18,687 nucleotides of DNA from positions 1 through 18,687 of the forward strand of contig DAOOPA010000015.1 of the NCBI GenBank assembly GCA_035388025.1, given 5' to 3'. Positions 1 to 7,931 of this stretch are shown piece by piece. The notes under the pieces were generated by a model. It was given only the letters and a program-made list of their open reading frames with translations, searched no databases and was not told the origin of the DNA. A program made the translations under genes and the position numbers. Position 1 is the first letter of the stretch, and every line of letters begins with the position of its first letter. Source of the DNA: JAAZMX01 sp035388025. Lineage in GTDB: Bacteria > Patescibacteriota > Patescibacteriia > UBA2196 > GWA2-42-15.

Positions 1-1
1 T

Positions 2-2650
2 GATTCCTGTCTAAACAATTGTACTGTTCCAACTTGCGGTGACGGTATTGTCTGGAGTGGTCATGAACTCTGCGACGACAATGGCAACAATGGTCAGGTT
101 TGTACACCGGAATATGATAATGAATGCACCTACTGTTCTGACATCTGCGAACCAGTCACCTTGCACGGTCCTTACTGCGGTGATGGTATCAAGAATGGCA
201 GTGAACAGTGCGATGGTACTGATGGTACGCCAGAACACTATACCTGTACCCAAGGCTGTACCCTAGAATACGTGCCTTACTGCGGTGACGGTCTCGTCAA
301 TCAAGGATCGGAAGAGTGTGATGATGGGAATTTAGATAATGATGATGGCTGTCAGAATAATTGCACCTTGCCAAGTCTGTGCGAAGATGATATGGATGTC
401 ATGCTAGTTATCGATCGCTCTGGTTCTATGGGTTACACCTCGCGTTGCGACTGGTGGCAACTCACCTGCGTCAACAAACCAGCCTGCACCTCTTATGTCT
501 GGCAACCAAAAACTGATTACAATGTTAGCCAGAGCTGGTGCTCGGCCAAAAACCAAACCTTCCCGCATCAATCCACTTGGCTTGCCTACGATCCAGTAAA
601 AATTATTGCCGCCAAACAAACCGCTAGCAACTTTGTTTCTCTGATGGGTGTCGGCGATCAATCCGGCCTAGTCTCTTTTGATAAAACGGCGGTGTTGGAC
701 AAAAAACTCTCCAATGAGCATACTTTGACCGAGACCGCTATCAATAATTTAATCACGGCTTCGGGCGCCACCAATATCGGCGATGCTATCAAGCTGGCCA
801 CTGGTGAATTAACTTCTCTGCGCAAAAATCCAACCGCCGACCAGATTATGATTCTTCTGACTGATGGCAAAGCCAATAAGCCTAGTGGTCCAGGTTACGG
901 CGAATACGCGCCTGACGTCGCCTATGCTCTTTCCAAGGCCAGTGAAGCGGCCGCTGCTGGGATCAAGATCTTTACCATTGGCTTGGATTCCGAAATCAAT
1001 GCTGTCATGCTGGAGCAAATCGCCAACATGACCGGCGGCGCCTATTATTTTGCCCCTACTTCCAACGAACTTGATGAGATATTCGGCGCTCTCAAATTAG
1101 GTGTCTGTGAAGAAGAGGGTTACTGCGGTGACGGCTTCAAAAATGGTAATGAACAGTGCGATGGTACAGCTGGTACGCCGGAACACTATACCTGTACTGA
1201 GTCTTGTACTTTAGAATATCTTCCTTATTGCGGTGACGGCCTAGTCAACCAAAACTCCGAACAATGTGATGACGGCAATGTGCTTGATACAGATGACTGT
1301 TTATCCAGCTGTCTTTTACCGCCACCAGTTTGTGCGTCCAACCTGGATTTTGTCTTGGTGATGGATCGCTCCGGTTCCATGGGCTACGACAGCCCCGATA
1401 GAATTTCACAAGCCAAAATCGCCGGGGGTGACTTTTTGAATGATCTTCAAACTGGCGATCAATCCGGCCTAGTCTCTTTTGCCAATACTGCCAGTCTCGA
1501 TAAACAACTTTCCAATAATCACGGCCAAACCCAAACTGCCGTCAATAGTCTCGTCCCTGTCGGCGCCACCAATATCGGCGACGCTATCAAGCTGGCCACT
1601 GGTGAATTAACTTCTCTGCGCAAAAATCCAACCGCCGACCAGATTATGATTCTTCTGACTGATGGCAAAGCCAATAAGCCTAGTGGTCCAGGTTACGGCG
1701 AATACGCGCCTGACGTCGCCTATGCTCTTTCCAAGGCCAGTGAAGCGGCCGCTGCTGGGATCAAGATCTTTACCATTGGTATCGGCACTGACATCAATAC
1801 TGTCATGCTGGAGCAAATCGCCAACTCTTCTGGCGGCCATTACTATTTTGCTCCCACAGCCAATGACTTAGATGAAATCTTTGCCCTGCTCCGGCCAGCT
1901 GCCTGCGAACCTACTCCCTATTGCGGCGATGGCTTTGTTAATAACGACGAACAGTGTGATGATGGCAATGTGATTAATAACGACAGTTGCCACAACAATT
2001 GCACTCTGCCAGTCTTCCCGATTTGTCTTGATTTGGACGCTGATGGTTATGGCGCCGGTACCGACCGTTCAGCCTGCGCCTACTGCGAACTGGACTGCGA
2101 CGATAGCAATCCCAATGTCCACCCGGCCGCCACAGAACTCTGCGCTGACGGCTTGGACAATGACTGTGATGGTGCTATTGACAACTCTGATACTTACTGC
2201 CAACCAGCCACACCCAAAGCTGGCGACGTGCTGATCAATGAAGTCGCCTGGATGGGTACCCTGTCCTCTGCCGATGATGAGTGGCTAGAGTTGTTAAACA
2301 CTACCAACCAGCCAATCGATCTGACCGGCTGGAAACTCAAATCGCAAGATGGCACTCCAGACATCACCTTGTCCGGTGCCATCCCCGCCAATGATTATTT
2401 CCTTTTGGAGAGAACGGATGATGCTAGCGTCCCAGGCGTTACTGCCAATCAAATTTACACTGGCAGTATGAGTAATAGTGGTGAAAATTTAGAATTACGA
2501 ACCGCCACCGATCTCTTGATTGACAGCGGTGGCGGCCTGCCCTGGCCAGCCGGCGATAACACTAGTAAAAAAACTATGTCTCGCGGCACTGGTTCTAGTT
2601 GGTACACCAGTACCTCAGTTGGCGGTACGCCCAAAGCTTCCAATATCTAA
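2..2650 (+). CDS. Secreted two-VWA, Cys-rich, lamin-tail surface protein (5' end cut by window)
   Basis: The frame is open from the first codon of the window, so the true start and any signal peptide lie upstream; the TTG at 161 is internal. 882 residues are visible. In order: Cys-rich CGDG...E.CD repeats (DUF4215-like, residues about 10-125), VWA domain 1 (about 131-363, metal-site DRSGSM at 138-143), two more CGDG repeats (about 375-437), VWA domain 2 (about 447-630, DRSGSM at 455-460), another CGDG repeat, an acidic D.D.DGYG...DCDD...DNDCDG motif of the MopE putative metal-binding type (about 676-728), and a lamin-tail domain (about 740-880, from VLINEVAWMG). VWA domains usually bind ligands through a metal at the DxSxS site; the acidic and lamin-tail modules suggest a Ca-dependent extracellular adhesin. 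There is no C-terminal membrane helix or LPXTG motif, so it is probably released or held by partners. VWA1 has a four-Cys insertion after DRSGSM that VWA2 lacks. Domain calls are confident; the biological role is inferred. Confidence 0.93.
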   Translation, partial: DSCLNNCTVPTCGDGIVWSGHELCDDNGNNGQVCTPEYDNECTYCSDICEPVTLHGPYCGDGIKNGSEQCDGTDGTPEHYTCTQGCTLEYVPYCGDGLVNQGSEECDDGNLDNDDGCQNNCTLPSLCEDDMDVMLVIDRSGSMGYTSRCDWWQLTCVNKPACTSYVWQPKTDYNVSQSWCSAKNQTFPHQSTWLAYDPVKIIAAKQTASNFVSLMGVGDQSGLVSFDKTAVLDKKLSNEHTLTETAINNLITASGATNIGDAIKLATGELTSLRKNPTADQIMILLTDGKANKPSGPGYGEYAPDVAYALSKASEAAAAGIKIFTIGLDSEINAVMLEQIANMTGGAYYFAPTSNELDEIFGALKLGVCEEEGYCGDGFKNGNEQCDGTAGTPEHYTCTESCTLEYLPYCGDGLVNQNSEQCDDGNVLDTDDCLSSCLLPPPVCASNLDFVLVMDRSGSMGYDSPDRISQAKIAGGDFLNDLQTGDQSGLVSFANTASLDKQLSNNHGQTQTAVNSLVPVGATNIGDAIKLATGELTSLRKNPTADQIMILLTDGKANKPSGPGYGEYAPDVAYALSKASEAAAAGIKIFTIGIGTDINTVMLEQIANSSGGHYYFAPTANDLDEIFALLRPAACEPTPYCGDGFVNNDEQCDDGNVINNDSCHNNCTLPVFPICLDLDADGYGAGTDRSACAYCELDCDDSNPNVHPAATELCADGLDNDCDGAIDNSDTYCQPATPKAGDVLINEVAWMGTLSSADDEWLELLNTTNQPIDLTGWKLKSQDGTPDITLSGAIPANDYFLLERTDDASVPGVTANQIYTGSMSNSGENLELRTATDLLIDSGGGLPWPAGDNTSKKTMSRGTGSSWYTSTSVGGTPKASNI
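764..981 (+). repeat. Intragenic direct repeat, copy 1 (VWA1)
   Basis: These 218 bases match 1562-1779 with a single difference (T784 against C1582, a synonymous GAT/GAC change). The repeat covers the central part of the VWA fold, including the TDGKA segment. The offset is 798 bp (266 codons), so the frame is kept. Flanking VWA sequence has diverged clearly, which points to recent gene conversion or a recent partial duplication. Confidence 0.95.
1562..1779 (+). repeat. Intragenic direct repeat, copy 2 (VWA2)
   Basis: Second copy of the 218-bp segment at 764-981, with one synonymous mismatch. A shorter identical block (653-680 and 1454-1481) lies upstream of each copy but at an offset of 801 bp, so one codon has been gained or lost between the blocks. 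Confidence 0.95.
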
Positions 2651-2670
2651 TCTCTCTTCACCTTCAATGA

Positions 2671-2700
2671 AAACACCCGCTTTTTAAGCGGGTGTTTTAT
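2671..2700 (+). terminator. Rho-independent terminator after the two-VWA gene
   Basis: A perfect 12-bp stem, AAACACCCGCTT (2671-2682) with AAGCGGGTGTTT (2686-2697), closes a TTT loop and runs into a T-rich end. It begins 20 bases after the stop codon. The A-rich left arm could also give a U-tract on the minus strand, so it may work in both directions. Confidence 0.9.
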
Positions 2701-2707
2701 GTTAATT

Positions 2708-2911
2708 TTAACCTTGCCAAAGTAACATTTTTGTTTTAAAAAATAACGCTATTATTAGCCAATAAAACATCAATATTTTCCACAGCCTTTTTGGTATTGA
2801 CAAATAACCGAAAAAGATTAAAAATATCCAAATAGACCTCCCTTGATTTTTTCTAAATTTTCTGGCATTGTTTGAGCTTAAAAATACCAAACAAACCAAA
2901 TCAATTATCAT
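2708..2911 (-). CDS. Doubtful small membrane protein in the 2651-2948 spacer
   Basis: A 67-codon frame with an ATG start on the minus strand would give a basic protein with two or three hydrophobic stretches. It fills most of a 298-base spacer that otherwise holds only the terminator at 2671-2700, and the terminator would also end this transcript. There is no clear Shine-Dalgarno, the composition is very A+T-rich, and I recognise no family; random A/T-rich DNA often yields such hydrophobic frames. If real, it would be divergent from the 307-aa gene with only 37 bases between the two starts. More likely spurious than real. Confidence 0.22.
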   Translation of the reverse strand: MIIDLVCLVFLSSNNARKFRKNQGRSIWIFLIFFGYLSIPKRLWKILMFYWLIIALFFKTKMLLWQG

Positions 2912-2948
2912 ATTTTAAAGTCTTCTTTTATTAAATTAATTATCAAAT

Positions 2949-3872
2949 ATGAAAAAAATAATTTTCTCTGGTTTCCTGTTAATCGCCCTTTTCTGCGCCA
3001 CTCTCCCCAATCAGGTTTCCGCTATCGGGCAGATTACCGAACCGATCAATATTGACACCGCCCTGCGCGGCCAGGAAATTGTTTCCAAAATCACTGTTCT
3101 TAATTCTGAAAAGAAAGCCAGCGTCATCGGCCTTGTCGCCGAAGGGCAAATTGCCGACTGGACCAAATTTTATGCCAAAGAAGATACGGAATTTCAAAAC
3201 CCGATTACTGAATTGACTGTTGAAGCCGGCCTTTATGCCGATGTCGGGGTTTTATTCAAAATTCCTTCCGATACTGCCAATGGTGAATATAACGGCGAAT
3301 TATCTGTTCTCTACAATCCCACCCAAGAAAGTTCCAGCGCTGAGACCGCCTCCACTGTTGCCCAAAAAATCAGCCGCACGGTAAAAATTACCGTCAGCGA
3401 CCAAGAAGTTGTTTCTTTGGATGCTTCAGTCATCCCTGATAAGTTTGATTATGCTCCGGGCGAACCCATGAACATCAGGATTATTTATGACAACAAAAGC
3501 AATATCACCCTGACCCCCTCGGTTCAAATCAAGATCAAGCAAGGCGATCAGTCTGTCTATAATGTCATTTATCCTTATTCAGAAACCGAGCCGGCCGTAC
3601 GCTCCATGTCTTTATATGAAATCGCTCCCCTTACTGTCCCGACCGCCTCTTTCGGCCAGGGTGATTTCCTGGCTGAATTGACCTTTCTCAAAGGTGACAA
3701 AAATATTCTGGAAAAAAGCTTTAGCTTTTCCGTTGGCTCTCAAGGTCTTGTCAAGGGCACCATGATCACCAACTTGAAAAATTCCAAAACATTACTGGCC
3801 GTCATTGCCTTGATCATTATCGTCGCCGCCATTATCGGCCTCAACAGAAAAAAAGCCAACCAATCAATTTAA
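2949..3872 (+). CDS. Exported beta-rich protein with C-terminal membrane anchor
   Basis: 307 aa. The N-terminus MKKIIFSGFLLIALFCA up to about residue 25 is a typical Sec signal peptide with an A-x-A-like end (QVSA). The ectodomain (about 26-275) is beta-rich with no cysteines after the signal peptide; its two halves look like Ig/NEW3-type folds (the first ends near residue 125 and the second spans about 150-260). I recognise no named family with certainty. The C-terminal stretch TLLAVIALIIIVAAIIGL (about 281-298) is a membrane helix followed by a short basic cytoplasmic tail. There is no Shine-Dalgarno before the ATG; the leader is A/T-rich. The 1288-aa VWA protein starts 78 bases downstream with no terminator between, so the two are probably cotranscribed. 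It may be an accessory or anchoring partner of the VWA proteins, but this is inferred from position only. Confidence 0.85.
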   Translation: MKKIIFSGFLLIALFCATLPNQVSAIGQITEPINIDTALRGQEIVSKITVLNSEKKASVIGLVAEGQIADWTKFYAKEDTEFQNPITELTVEAGLYADVGVLFKIPSDTANGEYNGELSVLYNPTQESSSAETASTVAQKISRTVKITVSDQEVVSLDASVIPDKFDYAPGEPMNIRIIYDNKSNITLTPSVQIKIKQGDQSVYNVIYPYSETEPAVRSMSLYEIAPLTVPTASFGQGDFLAELTFLKGDKNILEKSFSFSVGSQGLVKGTMITNLKNSKTLLAVIALIIIVAAIIGLNRKKANQSI

Positions 3873-3950
3873 TTTTCTAATTTTATCTTCTTTTATTAAT
3901 TCATTAATATCACCAATAAGCATTGCTCGTCTGCCCCTTGGCCTTTGCTT

Positions 3951-6900
3951 ATGAAAAAAATCATCAAGAGGCTCTCGCTAGTCAATGTTTTTGTTTTGTT
4001 TATTGAATTAATCTTCAGCGGTCTGGTTTTTATCAGCCCGGCCACCGACACCCGGGCCACTGACGACAAGCTCTGTTCCCAGCCGGTTGATATTGTCATG
4101 ATCCTGGACCGCTCAGGCTCAATGGATTACACTTCGCGTTGCGACTGGTGGCAATTCACCTGCATCGACAAACCAGCCTGTAACTCTTATGACTGGCAAC
4201 CAAAAACTGATTACAATGTCAGCCAGAGCTGGTGTGACTCCAAAACCCAGTCATCGTCCCACCAATCAGTTTATCTGGCAATTGATCCCAAAAAAATAAT
4301 TGCCGCTCAGGAGGCCGCTAACAATTTTCTCGCTCTCATGGGCGCGCCGGACCAATCGGCTCTGGTTTCTTATGCCAATACCGCCACTTTGGACAAAGGC
4401 CTATCCTCCGACCACCTCGCCACCGAAACAGCCGTCAACAATTTAATCGCCTCGGGCGCCACCAATATCGGCGATGCCCTCAAGCTGGGTATTCAGGAAT
4501 TAAATTCTTCTCGGGCCAATGCCCAAGCCAACCACGTCATGATTCTTTTGACCGATGGCAAGGCCAATAAACCTTATGGCCCGGGTTATGGCGAATACCT
4601 CGCTGATGTTAATTATGCTCAGAGCCAAGCCGAAACCGCCGCCGCCCTGGGTTTTAAAATTTTTACTATCGGCTTGGGCGAAGATGGTGAAATCAATGAA
4701 ACCATGCTCCAAAATATCGCCACCGCCACCGGTGCCTCCTATTATCATTCCCCTTCCCAGACAGACCTTGAAGCTATCTACAATTCTATCGCCTGGCAAT
4801 TATGCCAATATGGTTCCATTTCCGGCTGTGTCTACGATGACCAAAATAACAACGGGTTTATTGATGAAGGCGAATCACCGCTCAACGACTGGACAATCAC
4901 TCTCAATAACAGCGACCAAAGAACCCAAGAAACTGACGCTAATGGCTGTTATACTTTTGCCGGATTGGAAAATGGCTCCTATACCATCTCTGAGATAGTC
5001 AAATCCGGTTGGCAACAAACATTTCCTCTTAATAATCAAAACCAACAAATTACTCTTACCAATCACGAAGATATTTCCGATGTTGATTTTGCCAACTATC
5101 AGCTGCCCCCGACCTGCGGCGATAATACCTTAGATAACGGCGAACAGTGCGATGACGGCAACAACCAAAATGGCGACGGTTGTTCTTCTGTCTGCCAGAT
5201 TGAACCGGCCTGTACCGACGTTGACAATGATGGCTACTTTGCCGAGGGTAACGCCTGCGGCCCGGCCGATTGCGATGATTCCGATCCTTCTATCAACCCC
5301 AATGCTCCGGAAAATTGCGATGGCTTCGACAATAACTGCGATTCTCAAATCGATGAAAACTTCTCTGATTTAGGCAGTGCCTGCTCTGCCGGTATTGGTC
5401 TTTGCTCTGCTACTGGTATTAAAATTTGTGCCGCTGATGGCCAGAGCACTGTCTGCGACGCCACAGCTGGTGAACCTGCAATGGAGATCTGCGATGGTTC
5501 CCTGGATGAAAACTGTGATGGCACTATTGATGAAAACTGCCAGTGCGCCAATGGCGCGACTCAGCCCTGCGGTCCATCTGCTGAAATTGGCGTTTGTCGA
5601 TTTGGCACCCAAACTTGTATTGATGGCGCCTGGAGCGCCTGTCTAGGTAGTATCAACCCAATCGATGAGACCTGCGACGGCTTGGACAATGACTGCGACG
5701 GTGAAAGCGATGAAACTTTTTCCAATTTAAACCAGAGCTGTACCCTAGGCGTTGGTAAGTGCCAAGCCGCCGGCAACTATGTCTGCTCAGCCAATTTTAC
5801 GGACACTAATTGCAACGCCGTACCCGGCGTGCCGGACGCCGAAGAAACCTGCGATAATAATATTGATGATGACTGCGACGGCCAAATAGATGAAAACTGT
5901 CTCGCCGCTCCCTATTGCGGTGATAATATCAAAAATGACTCTGAAGAATGTGATGGAACTGACGGCGTTGGCCAGCACCAATCCTGCTCTGCCCAATGTC
6001 TTTTAATCACTGAAGCCTACTGCGGCGATGGTCAAAAAAATAATAATGAGGAGTGCGACAGCCATGACGGGCTAATCGCTGGTTTTCATTGCAATACCTC
6101 CTGCCGATTAGAAAAAGATTCCTCTGGCAACAGTTATGGCAACCTAAAAATCTATAAATATTTAGATGCTGACGGCGATCTTTCCACCACCATTGACCAA
6201 AACCTTGCCACCTCCACCGACTGGCATTTTATCGTCAACTCCGCTCTCAACACCTATAATGCCACTACCACCAATGGCTTTGTTGTCTTGAATAATTTAT
6301 TTGCTGGCACCTACACGGTCGAAGAAGAACCCCAACTCAACTGGTATCTGCTCGGCACTGATCAGGCCAATCCGACCGTCGTTGTCTTTGAAAACCAAGA
6401 AACAACCATCACCTTTTATAATGCGGCTCGCGCTTCCCTCTCTGGTTATACCTTTGAGGATCAAGACGGCCTCATCGCCACCGCTACTGACCGCCTCGGA
6501 CAAAACGGCTGGTTGATAAGCTTATTTGATTCCTCCTCTTCTTCCTCCCCTGTGGCCACTACCACGACTGATGCTTCAGGTTTTTTTGAATTCAAAAATC
6601 TTCTGCCCGGCGATTACCAGCTCACTGAAACCCTGCAATCCGGTTGGCAACAACTAAGCGCCCCTGCAACACCGCTTACCTTGATCACTGGCCAAATCTC
6701 TAATAATAATAATTTTATCAATTATTATTCAGGTGGCAGCGGCGGCAATGAACCTTATTGCGGCGATGGCCAAAAAAACAATCAGGAAGAATGCGATGGT
6801 GCTGATGGGCTCTTGCCTGGCTATACCTGCAGTCAAAGCTGTACTCTTGCCAAGGATTCTTCAGGCGGTGGCTCTTCAGGCGGTGGCGGTATTGGTTATA

Positions 6901-7817
6901 TCTGCGGCAACGGCATCCGTGAAGGCGCGGAAGTTTGCGATCAATTCTCTGCTGTGCCATCAGGCTATCTCTGTAATGCCTACTGTACTGCTTATGAGCC
7001 CATTACTGGTTCTGGCGATTCAACCGGCTCTACCAATGCCGGATCTACTGGCCAAAATTCTAATCCAACCAGCCAACCTGCCCAAAGCGGAGAAGATAGC
7101 ACACAACCCAATAATCTCAAAAAAACAAATACCGGCAATCCGGTTGTCGCCCTTGGTTCTGTTCCTTCCAGAGCCGCTGTCAGCGCGTCTGATGACGCCA
7201 AAGTCGTCTCCGGTTTAATCGCCTCTGCCCCCGCTATCCTCGGCGTCAAAGCCGATGCCTGCGCCCGTTGTCCCTGGTGGATCTGGCCACTACTCGCTAT
7301 CTTGCATCTGGCTATTTTGATTACCTATCTCTTGATTCTTTCCCCTTTGGAAAAAAATAATCCCTCTAATTCTTCGCAACCAAACACTCAGAATAATCAT
7401 CCAGTGAAAAACAGCTACTGGTGGCTCCCGCCAATCTTTATTCTGCTTGCTGTTATCTTTTTCATCCTGGTCTTCGTCTGTGAAATGCCCTGGCTCACTC
7501 CGACCATCATGCTCGCTTCATTCTTATTAATGTTGCTTTCTTATCAATTTGTCTTGCGCTCTGTCGACTCTTCTCTCGCCCGGATTTTGGTTGTTGTCTT
7601 TTTGACCATTGCCCCAATTGCCGCTTATCTCTATTGTCCCTGGGAAAAAATTTGGTTCTGGCTAGCCGTAATCGCCTCCTATCTTTTTGCTCTTATTTGC
7701 CTTACCTTTGGCGCTATCCGCCCGGCCAAAAATCGTTCCCTCTGGGGTTGGTTTATTTTGGCCGCCAGTCTTCTCATTTTCGTTCTCGAGTGGCTCATTG
7801 AACACTGCCAGTGTTAA
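3951..7817 (+). CDS. Giant VWA/SdrD-like/MopE-like/Cys-rich surface protein with six-helix C-terminal membrane domain
   Basis: 1288 aa from the ATG at 3951; a TTG two codons upstream is a poorer start. Signal peptide or anchor at residues 8-30. VWA domain about 45-282 (DRSGSM at 53-58, TDGKA later), with the same four-Cys insertion after the metal site as VWA1 of the upstream gene. Then an SdrD/collagen-binding-B-like beta domain (about 289-384), a CGD...CDDGN repeat (388-419), four MopE-type DCDD/DNDCDG acidic motifs (about 422-652), two CGDG repeats (655-719), a SpaA/prealbumin-like domain (730-823), a second SdrD-like domain (828-927), two more CGDG repeats (935-1014), a Ser/Gly/Asn-rich linker (to about 1102), and six hydrophobic helices (about 1110-1284). 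The ectodomain is extracellular; six helices would place the C-terminal EHCQC outside as well. The likely role is a Ca-dependent surface adhesin. The polytopic anchor in place of one helix or a sorting signal is unusual. Confidence 0.93.
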   Translation: MKKIIKRLSLVNVFVLFIELIFSGLVFISPATDTRATDDKLCSQPVDIVMILDRSGSMDYTSRCDWWQFTCIDKPACNSYDWQPKTDYNVSQSWCDSKTQSSSHQSVYLAIDPKKIIAAQEAANNFLALMGAPDQSALVSYANTATLDKGLSSDHLATETAVNNLIASGATNIGDALKLGIQELNSSRANAQANHVMILLTDGKANKPYGPGYGEYLADVNYAQSQAETAAALGFKIFTIGLGEDGEINETMLQNIATATGASYYHSPSQTDLEAIYNSIAWQLCQYGSISGCVYDDQNNNGFIDEGESPLNDWTITLNNSDQRTQETDANGCYTFAGLENGSYTISEIVKSGWQQTFPLNNQNQQITLTNHEDISDVDFANYQLPPTCGDNTLDNGEQCDDGNNQNGDGCSSVCQIEPACTDVDNDGYFAEGNACGPADCDDSDPSINPNAPENCDGFDNNCDSQIDENFSDLGSACSAGIGLCSATGIKICAADGQSTVCDATAGEPAMEICDGSLDENCDGTIDENCQCANGATQPCGPSAEIGVCRFGTQTCIDGAWSACLGSINPIDETCDGLDNDCDGESDETFSNLNQSCTLGVGKCQAAGNYVCSANFTDTNCNAVPGVPDAEETCDNNIDDDCDGQIDENCLAAPYCGDNIKNDSEECDGTDGVGQHQSCSAQCLLITEAYCGDGQKNNNEECDSHDGLIAGFHCNTSCRLEKDSSGNSYGNLKIYKYLDADGDLSTTIDQNLATSTDWHFIVNSALNTYNATTTNGFVVLNNLFAGTYTVEEEPQLNWYLLGTDQANPTVVVFENQETTITFYNAARASLSGYTFEDQDGLIATATDRLGQNGWLISLFDSSSSSSPVATTTTDASGFFEFKNLLPGDYQLTETLQSGWQQLSAPATPLTLITGQISNNNNFINYYSGGSGGNEPYCGDGQKNNQEECDGADGLLPGYTCSQSCTLAKDSSGGGSSGGGGIGYICGNGIREGAEVCDQFSAVPSGYLCNAYCTAYEPITGSGDSTGSTNAGSTGQNSNPTSQPAQSGEDSTQPNNLKKTNTGNPVVALGSVPSRAAVSASDDAKVVSGLIASAPAILGVKADACARCPWWIWPLLAILHLAILITYLLILSPLEKNNPSNSSQPNTQNNHPVKNSYWWLPPIFILLAVIFFILVFVCEMPWLTPTIMLASFLLMLLSYQFVLRSVDSSLARILVVVFLTIAPIAAYLYCPWEKIWFWLAVIASYLFALICLTFGAIRPAKNRSLWGWFILAASLLIFVLEWLIEHCQC

Positions 7818-7830
7818 TACTCTCAGACCC

Positions 7831-7863
7831 AAAATCCGTCCCTCATCTGTGGGCCGGATTTTT
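7831..7863 (+). terminator. Rho-independent terminator after the giant VWA gene
   Basis: AAAATCCG (7831-7838) pairs with CGGATTTT (7855-7862). Inside, CCC (7840-7842) pairs with GGG (7851-7853) around an 8-base loop, with one T/C mismatch. The right arm runs into a T-tract. It starts 14 bases after the stop. Confidence 0.8.
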
Positions 7864-7878
7864 GCTTTAGGCCCAAAT

Positions 7879-7900
7879 ATGCTATAAATTGTATTATACT
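7879..7900 (+). promoter_or_regulatory. Candidate promoter for miaB
   Basis: An extended -10-like TGCTATAAA (TG at 7880-7881, TATAAA at 7883-7888) and a second possible -10, TATACT (7895-7900), lie between the terminator and the miaB start. TTGCTT at 7862-7867 could be a weak -35 with 15-base spacing for the first. It is placed here by motif and position only. Confidence 0.3.
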
Positions 7901-7931
7901 GAGAATACCAAATAATATTAATAATCCCCCC

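Noticed and set aside
809..1840. Antisense open frames with nearly the same product at 809-1018 and 1607-1840
   Set aside because: They are shadows of the duplicated VWA coding segment, so their similarity comes from the 218-bp repeat and not from a gene family.
161..2650. Start of the first gene at TTG 161
   Set aside because: The same frame is open to the window edge and encodes more Cys-rich CGDG repeats upstream, so 161 is internal.
4500..4998. Antisense and alternative frames over the VWA and SdrD-like region (99 and 147 codons)
   Set aside because: They overlap a long, clearly modular coding frame and have no family features.
5113..5905. Possible CRISPR-like or tandem DNA repeat array in the giant gene
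   Set aside because: The regularity is at protein level (CGDG and DNDCDG motifs); DNA units differ and have no constant spacer pattern.
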